Assembly (NCBI GenBank): GCA_025266875.1
Contig: JALLLT010000031.1
Coordinates: 62,001-126,000 of the forward strand
Direction: 5' to 3'
Origin: Fennellomyces sp. T-0311
Lineage: Eukaryota > Mucoromycota > Mucoromycetes > Mucorales > Lichtheimiaceae
Length of the DNA stretch: 64,000 nucleotides
Shown here piece after piece: positions 56,969 through 64,000 of this stretch (its first letter is position 1; every line of letters starts with the position of its first letter). The notes below the pieces were generated by a model that saw nothing but the letters and a program-made list of their open reading frames with translations, searched no databases and was not told the origin of the DNA. A program made the position numbers and the translations under genes.

Positions 56969-57422
56969 TGTCTATTACGGCGAGCGAAGTTATGGCGGGA
57001 GGTGGTTTCATAAGCGTCAAGAAGAAGCACACACGTCGAACGGTGCCCAACTATTTGGTAATCAAAAGTGCAAAAAGAAAGAAGGAAAAGAAGAAGAGAG
57101 CTCCAACATTCAAGTTGCTGCGCCAGCTCGCGGTAAAAAAAAAGACTGCTACAGAGATTCTGACGCCATCATTTTGTAAAGTGGGGGGAAAGGGTGACAC
57201 GAAAAAACCCCGTTGCCAAGCAGTACGTGTTGTGATCCAACTTGGCACACTATGAGTCATCTAGTGCTGGTCTGTGCACCGTCAACAAGCGCTTTATTAG
57301 AATGTGCGAAATATGTACTCTTCTTTTTTTTTTAGAAAACTTTTGTGTGCGAGTGTGGGGATATGTTATGTGCAAGTGAAATATAATTACAATAGGGCTG
57401 CTTTTTTGGGGGTTTGTATGTA
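56969..57422. other. Intergenic spacer with a lysine-rich open frame
   Basis: Upstream of the 103-aa gene and downstream of TBP. A plus-strand frame (about 56992-57255) reads MAGGGFISVKKKHTRRTVPN and is very Lys-rich owing to A-tracts. It lies on the opposite strand inside a likely promoter; not called as a gene. Confidence 0.35.
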
Positions 57423-58410
57423 CTAGGGCTTACGGAACTCGAGAAGCACAGGGTATATGGCTTGGAAGGCCTGGTAGATTTCCTCACGCACCTTGGCACC
57501 AGTGAGTACAATCTTGCCAGACACGAAAATCAGGAGGACGATTTTGGGCTTGACCATACGATAGATCAGACCAGGAAACAGTTCAGGTTCGTACTACACC
57601 CCCAATCAGTCCAACTGTTTTTTTTTGCTTGCTTTTCTTTCTCTCTCTTTTTCCCACTCTTTTTTTTTAATACTTACGGAGCTAAAGTGTCCGTGCGAGT
57701 ACGCCAATCCTTCGAGTCGAATGGGAAAGCGCACATCACACGAGCCCACAATGTTTTGAATCTTGAAATCAGTGAATTTGCTTGGAAAGCCCAGCTTTTG
57801 CACGATTCTGGCATATTTTCGTGCGGCAAGTTTCGAGTCATCCTCTGATTTCGCTCCAGTCACCACCATCTTGCCAGATGCAAAGATCAACGCCGTCGTC
57901 TTGGGTTCACGAATACGCATAATCACTGCCGCGAAACGCTAACGCACACCTTCTGTTTAGAATTCCTTTCTCTCCCTCTCGCTCTCTTTCCTTCTTCTTC
58001 TCAAGCTCAAGCATGTCAAGTTCTAACCTTTGGATTGTATTCGGCATTGCGTGCATGCAAAGCAATGGTTTTCAGGTCCAAACGACAATCCAGATTGACA
58101 GTTGCCACAATGTTTCTTTTTTTGGTGTGATCGTAAGAATGCGTTTCTTTTGTGTTAATCCCTTCCCTTTCCCTCTCTCCATTAACCGCCCTCCTTTCTG
58201 ACTGCGTCTTAATACTTACTGTAGGATGGGTGTGATGCCTGCAACAGCATAGGGATTTTGATCTCTGGTGCTGGGAGTCGGTGCATCCACCGGCGCGGGT
58301 GTTGAAGGAAGGGCAAAGGGAGTGGTAGGGGCTTGTAAAGGAGTAGGAACGGATGGCGTTTGCACGGCGGGGGTGGTCATGGAAGGTGTGGCAATGTTGA
58401 ATCCGGACAT
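57423..58410 (-). CDS. SPT15: TATA-box-binding protein (TBP)
   Basis: General transcription factor nucleating pre-initiation complexes of all three RNA polymerases. Exon 1 encodes a Pro/Thr-rich N-terminus ([14 protein letters not shown] ... GITPILQ). The two saddle repeats follow: [60 protein letters not shown], then [50 protein letters not shown] and the end FRKP. Introns are at about 58210-58128, 58027-57937 and 57675-57596, all GT-AG. All key core motifs are intact. Divergent from the truncated dehydrogenase copy starting near 58690. Confidence 0.96.
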
Positions 58411-58689
58411 GTTGATAAAAAGGTGTGCTATGTGTCAAAAGGAAGGCGCTTTTGTTCAAATTTATATTTTCAGCGAAATCGGTGGCTTAGACGGAACTTG
58501 AAAGTGGGCCTCAAAGCATTGGAAGTGTTTACACGCCCCCAAGGCTCTTTATGCTCGTGACAACGCGCTTACGAAATAGTGCATCATTGTCCAGTGACCC
58601 GGTTGCCGGACGCGTAGATATACAACGCCTTTGTCACTTTCGTTTCTATTATGATTGCTGTATTGAGTTGAGCTGAGCTTGGAAAAACA

Positions 58690-59060
58690 GGATCCTTCCC
58701 GGCTAATAGTTCTTGTTCTGAGATTCATTTTCGAGCACTTCAAAAGGCACGACGCTTCTCACCCAACCCGCTCTTTCTCTTTCATTCTTGTTCCAAAACA
58801 CACGGCGTTGGGTTCAACCTTGCGCAACTGCTAAAGAAATCGATCACGTGAACCGCCGTATGCAACTCTGCGAAAAAAAATAAAGGTTGAAACAGAGTTT
58901 AATAAAAAAAAAAGAACGCTATGGATATCGATGTTTCAGTCTTGTTTTTAGTTCGCTGGTGAGAATGTTGCTGATTTCAAAAGCATTCTTTCCCAAGAGC
59001 GATGGTATCTTGGAACGCTACAGGTCGATTGCGGATATTGCTGACTTGGTGCATACCCGC
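58690..59060 (+). pseudogene. Truncated duplicate of the 5' end of the dehydrogenase gene
   Basis: Collinear with 61175-61510, in the same orientation, at about 2.5 kb distance. Upstream GGCTAATAGTT and GTTCTGAGATT, the leader CTTTCTCTTTCATT, the exon-1 stretch around GAAATCGATCACGTGAA (intact copy GAAAAAATCGATCGTGTAAA), AAAGGTTGAAAC (intact AAAGGTTAAAC), an intron end TTTTTAG, and exon 2 GAGAATGTTGCTGATTTCAA versus GAAGATGTTGCTTATTTCAA. The peptide FAGENVADFKSIL parallels LTSEDVAYFKSIL of the intact gene. Homology fades after about 59050. The copy has stops and indels and no downstream exons, so it cannot encode the enzyme. Confidence 0.65.
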
Positions 59061-61216
59061 AACACGTTTGTTTCCCTATCCACTGTACCATCCAAGTAGC
59101 CATTTGGATCTACTACTGTATGTCGTCGATATACAGCTCTGTTTCCGATCAAAGCTACTCCAAGCTCTATTCGAAAGCGCAGTTCTTGCTTGTTGTGTAT
59201 AAGCAGCCACATAGTCAAGTATCATCCGTAGACATTGAGCTATTGTCGTTTCGGTATCTGACGAACCCAAGGCCATCCTTACACTTTCCAGCAAAACATG
59301 ACTGATGGCGACAGGGTAATAATAACTGGTAGTTGCGAAAAAAGATGAAAGTTGTGCATACGAACCGTCAAGGAGAGAGTTCCACGACCCCAAAAAAAAG
59401 CAGTGAATGGAATGGTTTCTCGATCAAATGCACAAAAGTGAAAGTGTGATGGACTGCTACCATTTGAAAAGCAATGGCTGGAATATGACTACTTCTTTTA
59501 GATCAAACGACAATAGAAGCTGAATTACGGTGCACTCAGTTATCAAATTGATATCGCTAACGCACTTGGAACCAACTTGCAGGTGATCGACCAGAACAAA
59601 AGGAATCATACTCTAACATGGAGGGATAACTACGTAGTGAGCTCACGAGATACTATCGGAGAAGGAGCATCCGTTGTCGTAACGGTGATGTTATATGCGA
59701 TCGATTTCAAAGAGAGGTGTTTGGGTTGTTCATACTTAAGAATGTTGACGATGTAAATGGTTGGTAGTTATATTGGGGGAGTTCAATGAATGTCCATAAG
59801 ATCATGAACGTAAGATCGACCATTTTCCATATGAGCGGAATAACAAGGAAATCGTACTTTTCTTTAATAGCTTTGTAAACAAAAAAATGCATGTTACAGG
59901 TGCTAGGTACTTCATGAAAGGCATAAAAACTTTCTGTGTAAAAAATAATCGAATACCCAACGCGAACTTCTGTATGTTTATGATCTTACGGATGTTCACT
60001 GAACTCCCCTACTATTGTTTTTGGAACAAAGTTTACTTTACTACTACATACGTACGTAAACGTACGCAGATAAGCGCACTGGACTGACTATAGTGATTAT
60101 TTGCATAATGAACTACATAAACCCCTGTTTTTTCACAGATGGTTCATCTCTCTCGACCAACTCCTCGATGACATCTCTCGTTTCCATGGAAACAGGATTA
60201 TGGAATCTGTAAACATACGACTGTGATACCCTCAAAAATACAGATAATACATACGAGATTACTATCCTTTCTTCTTCTGCTTGGAGATAGAAACATCAAA
60301 TTGCATATTTCTCTCTTACAACCACTACGTTCGTCCGTGGATACCGTCAATGTACCCAATCGTATTTGATACTGATCTTGCCTGGAGCTTTTACACCTGA
60401 TTGAGTATGGACCTTTACAGTGGAATCACATGCCAGACGATCGTTAATTTTGCGCGAAGGTGCATCAGATGGCTTTCCAGGCTGATTTCATCGGATGATG
60501 TATGTTTCGAGTAATGACTATATTGGTTACAAGGACACGGTTACCAGCACGAATGAAGTTTTCTTTATGCGGTTCTTCATTAATGGCCTGAATATTTGAT
60601 CACGTAAGATTGGCGCGACAGGAGCATCATTCATTCCATCCTTCCAATGAGCTGGTTGCTTTTGGCATTAGCCTTGGAGTAAGTACTGCTAGTTTGCTGA
60701 AAAACTTGTATCCATAATCGTTTCTCTGAGCACAGGTTCATTCTTTGAAGTCATATCGATTCGTTTGAATTCATAGGAGTTTCTAGATATAAAAAAAGAA
60801 CAAGACTAGCACATAGTGCGTTCTGGAGGGCGCGGATACCATTGCTGATGGAGAGTGACATGGTTGACGTGTAAAAGTCAGCAAGGCACGAGCATTTTTT
60901 TCAGGAGTCCCGATAGTGAGCAACGTCTTTGCTTTCATCCATACACCTTTGTTTCCTAGAATACGGACTATGAACGTGGTTCAGGCTGCCCCAGCAAAGT
61001 TAATACAATGCTTTGGTTACTAGTTCTGCGAAATGCTTCCATTTGCATAATGACATCGATCTAGGCTCTGTGTAACAACCCATCAACTTCAGAAGGCATA
61101 GGCAACGTGACGTGTTTCACAATTTTGTCATCCGCAAAGAAGTATTGATCAAACCCTAAAAGTAGAGTTTTTCTGACGGCTAATAGTTTGTAGGTTCTGA
61201 GATTTATTTTTGGGCA
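59061..61216. other. Gene-poor spacer between duplicate and intact dehydrogenase gene
   Basis: About 2.1 kb. Holds the inverted repeat at 59775-60012 and a minus frame at 59076-59393 (contains LRMILDYVAAYTQQARTAL) without a recognised domain or splice support. Otherwise nothing seen. Confidence 0.4.
59775..60012. repeat. Inverted repeat, arms about 40 bp
   Basis: The left arm (59775-59814: GGGGAGTTCAATGAATGTCC then ATAAGATCATGAACGTA) is mirrored by the right arm (59972-60012), whose reverse complement reads GGGGAGTTCAGTGAACATCC then GTAAGATCATAAACATA. About 34 of 40 positions agree. The loop is about 160 bp and the arms do not continue into it. This could be a small MITE-like element or an inverted duplication. 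Both arms translate to related peptides (ELPQYNY and ELPYYCF), so the arms may derive from coding sequence. Confidence 0.5.
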
Positions 61217-63448
61217 ATGGCATCATCGCTACAAAAAGCACGCATGCCTTCACTGCACCTATCTTTCTTTTCTTTATCAAAAAAATCATGGGTGCGGACA
61301 AACACGGCTTTCAACTTACGCAGCTTACTTCCGAAAAAATCGATCGTGTAAAACGCGACCCTCGTTACAAAAAGGTTAAACAACCTTCGCATCATATACG
61401 AGCAACACTGTGATATATTAATGCGTCGGTTTCGTTTGTAGCTCACAAGTGAAGATGTTGCTTATTTCAAAAGTATTCTTCCAGAGAATGCTGTTCTGGA
61501 ACGCGATGCGCTGACCGAGGCTGAACATGCCAAGTATACTTGCGACTGGTATAACATGTATCGCGCCAACACGGCCATCATCTTATTACCCGAGACCACG
61601 GAGCAAGTTTCCAAGATCTTAAAGTACTGCAATGATCAGTTGATCGCTGTAGTACCTCAAAGTGGCAACACTGGGGCCTCCGGAGGTAAAATAACTTTAA
61701 ATATTCTAAACCACAGCCTTTTTGTAACAAAGTTTAGGATCGATCCCGGTGTTTGATGAAATCATTGTTAGCACGAAAAATATGACCAAGATCCGCAAAT
61801 TCGATGAGCTCAGAGGTATTGAAAAGAAAGAGGTTGTCACTTTTTGTCACTAAACAAAAAGTTTATTCTCACGATAAGGTGATCTGGTCTGTGACGCAGG
61901 GTGTGTCCTGCAGGAATTGGACGACAGTCTTTCCCAGGCGGGATTTCAGGTACATTTTATACATTCAAAATTCTCCTTTCCTCCATACAAACCGTATCCT
62001 ACAGATCCCACTAGATTTACCTGCGCGTCATATCTGCCGCATCGGTGGCAATATTTCAACAAACGCCGGTGGAATAAGGCAAATGCGCTTCGGCAACTTG
62101 CACGGAAGTGTAATGGGTCTCGAAGTGGTAAGCTACATTGTTTACATTTCTAAAGCTATAATCTGAAAAAAAAACTGTTATATAACAGGTGCTTCCGGAT
62201 GGTTCCGTGATTGATAACCTAACGACAATGCGCAAGGACAATGCAGGTTACCATTTGAAAAACATCTTTATCGGTTCCGAAGGCACACTTGGTATTGTCA
62301 CGGGTGTATCGCTGGCGACCGCCCGAATTCGTCCAGCCGTCAATGTGTTTTTGATTGCTCTTCGATCGTTTGAGGACGTGGTACGCGCTTACAGCTTGGC
62401 TCGTCGCGAATTACCCGAAACTATTGCTGCTTTTGAAGTGCTGGATAAGGATACTGTCAAGGTGGTGAAGGACCAGGATTTCCAAATTCCCAAAGGATCA
62501 CCATTCCCATTATTCGAAACGCATCCGTTCTATGTAGTGATGGAGTCCGCAGGAAAAGATAGAGACATTGAGGATCTGGTACGAAACATTGGATGATGTT
62601 ATGAGTATGGGGACTAAGACGAATCTTAGAGAGCGGATCGATTGTTGAAAACCTTGCTTGACGAAGGTGTTATTCTGGAAGGAAAGATTGCACGTACACC
62701 GGAAGAGGTATACTATTTCTTGCTTTATTTTTCCCACGGTGTAACTAAAGTATGGAATGCATATAGATTCAACGATTCTGGTCTTGGCGTGATAATGTTC
62801 CAAAGGCCATTGTGCAAACTGGTCCTACATCCATCCACTTTGATGTTTCGGTGGAACTCCCACTGCTGTATAAACTTGTTGAGGATTCACGTGCCTGGGC
62901 TACCGCTGAGGGCATGATTGGACGTGATATTGGTGCTATCTATGGGTAATTTAGACCACTGCTCTTTACTATAAGGCTTGATAGTTTAACCTTGTTTTAT
63001 TATAGATACGGTCACGTAGGCAAGTTTGGATAATGGGAATGTGATGAAAGGGTAGTATTGTAACACATTCCTGTGTAGGTGACGGTAACATGCATCTGAC
63101 GATTCCAGCATTACGCGATGACGAAGCCATCCGCATCAAGATTGATGATTTTGTATATGAATGGGTTGCCAAACACAACGGTAGCGGTAGTGCAGAGCAC
63201 GGTATTGGCATGATGAAGGTAATGGTTCATCCACGCAACCGAATTGGAGTGTTTCAGATAGTAACAGTGCAAATATCTAGGCCGCATACTTATCATTCTC
63301 AAAGTCAAGTACCATCATTAGCAATATGCGCAAAATTAAGGGAGCGTTTGATCCAAACGGCATCATGAACCCCTACAAGATGTTCCCTACTAAAGAAGAA
63401 GAAGAGCATGGAGAGATTGTTCGTAAACGAAGTCAAGTCGGATGCTAA
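61217..63448 (+). CDS. D-2-hydroxyglutarate / D-lactate dehydrogenase, FAD-linked (Dld2/D2HGDH-like)
   Basis: Mitochondrial FAD enzyme oxidising D-2-hydroxyacids. The assembled protein shows LTSEKIDRVKRDPRYKK and LTSEDVAYFKSILPEN (N-terminus), the FAD_binding_4 domain VVPQSGNTGASG, GSIPVFDEIIVSTKNM, NISTNAGGIRQMRFGNLHGS and GYHLKNIFIGSEGTLGIVTG, then the C-terminal half FWSWRDNVPKAIV, GYGHVGDGNMHLTIP, EHGIGMMK and PNGIMNPYKMF. Ten or so introns, including a GC-AG one (63020-63078). The N-terminus is unresolved. The ATG at 61217 starts a presequence-like peptide (SLQKARMPSLHLSFFSLSKK) that is out of frame with the domain, while the ATG at 61288 is in frame but lacks it. Confidence 0.9.
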
Positions 63449-64000
63449 AAAAACACTGTACATTACCACATCCAATAAAACCGATAGATGATGAGAAAAA
63501 AAGTTACTTGCAAATAAATATAGCATGTGCTATGTGCTTTCTTTTATGGTATGTGCCACCTTCGTTGCATTTGACAGCTCACGGCTTTTATTTAAATCTT
63601 CACCTAGTACAGCGTTATTTATAACGTATGAGTTTAAAGAAGTGCGTTGTGGTATAGTGAGGCAAAGACTGTTGTTCATTCTTCATCATCGCATAAATAT
63701 GTTGACATTCGATCCACCACGGTACGCATCTTATTAATTACGGGAGTTCACGGTTGAACGCGCCGAATCATAAACACAATCACTTATTTTTATCAGATTT
63801 GATTGGCTGGAAGGTTATGCAAAGTTGCTTGTCTATGTCGCTCTCCGGGAAACCGCATAAAGGGCATTGCATAAACATAAAGATGAGTCAACGTCCAACG
63901 GGTCTGTATGAGTGCTTGCATGGGCTAGCAAGTGCTTTGTGAGTATTCAGAGTAACTTAAACATAGATGATTAGGTAAGTGACCACGCCAGTGAACCATA
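63449..64000. other. 3' flank of the dehydrogenase gene
   Basis: AT-rich with only short frames (for example 63754-63942). No supportable gene before the window ends. Confidence 0.45.

Noticed and set aside
56920..57255. Lysine-rich plus-strand frame
   Set aside because: Composition is driven by A-tracts, it lies opposite a likely promoter, and no family or intron supports it.
59076..59393. 105-codon minus frame downstream of the truncated duplicate
   Set aside because: Protein-like in places but without a recognised domain, good start context or splice support; left as part of the spacer.
1..64000. tRNA, rRNA and CRISPR
   Set aside because: I looked for T-arm GGTTCGAAT-type boxes with matching A boxes, conserved rRNA cores and regular spaced repeats and found none; CRISPR is not expected in a fungal nuclear genome.

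Overview
This is a stretch of fungal nuclear DNA, most likely from an early-diverging filamentous fungus of the Mucoromycota (Mucorales-like). The reasons are short introns of about 45-90 nt in most genes, a STE12 protein with two C-terminal C2H2 fingers, a HET-domain gene, a HEN1 RNA methyltransferase, and alternation of gene-dense blocks with AT-rich gene-poor islands full of decayed coding sequence. Taxon assignment is inference; no rRNA or tRNA gene was seen.

Layout. 0-6.5 kb: GPI12/PIG-L deacetylase, an INO80-type HMG-box protein, Mago nashi, an alpha/beta hydrolase and a kelch-BTB protein. 6.5-9.1 kb: gene-poor, broken coding sequence. 9.1-10.3 kb: mercaptopyruvate sulfurtransferase. 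10.3-15.4 kb: gene-poor island with a tiny arginine-rich AT-hook gene, a small secreted peptide gene and a diverged direct repeat. 15.4-28.3 kb: p47/Shp1 UBX protein, HET-domain protein, N-myristoyltransferase, HIG1/Rcf2 protein, STE12, a secreted FAS1 protein and an ankyrin protein. 28.3-32.4 kb: second island with another direct repeat pair and two candidate small membrane proteins. 32.5-39.8 kb: Prp19, a C1-Pex24-DysF peroxin-like protein, HEN1 and a glycerol-3-phosphate acyltransferase. 39.8-43 kb: third island with a broken multi-pass membrane protein gene and a 206-codon pseudogene carrying five stops. 43-58.4 kb: VAP/Scs2, a 60-codon gene, septin, Yippee, an RRM-RRM-Pumilio protein, bZIP, an RNF216-like RBR ligase, a small hypothetical protein and TBP. 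58.4-64 kb: a truncated duplicate of the 5' end of a D-2-hydroxyglutarate/D-lactate dehydrogenase gene, an inverted repeat, then the intact dehydrogenase gene.

The dense blocks carry housekeeping functions with no evident shared pathway: transcription (TBP, STE12, bZIP, Nhp10-like), RNA processing and silencing (Mago, Prp19, HEN1, PUF), membrane lipids and contacts (GPAT, VAP, Pex24-like), protein lipidation and quality control (NMT, GPI12, p47, RBR ligase), and mitochondria (Rcf2, sulfurtransferase, D2HGDH). Most gene models were built by joining exons by hand at GT-AG sites where the reading frame and family motifs agree. Three introns use GC-AG sites (in the septin, acyltransferase and dehydrogenase genes). 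Exon joins were not confirmed by RNA data.
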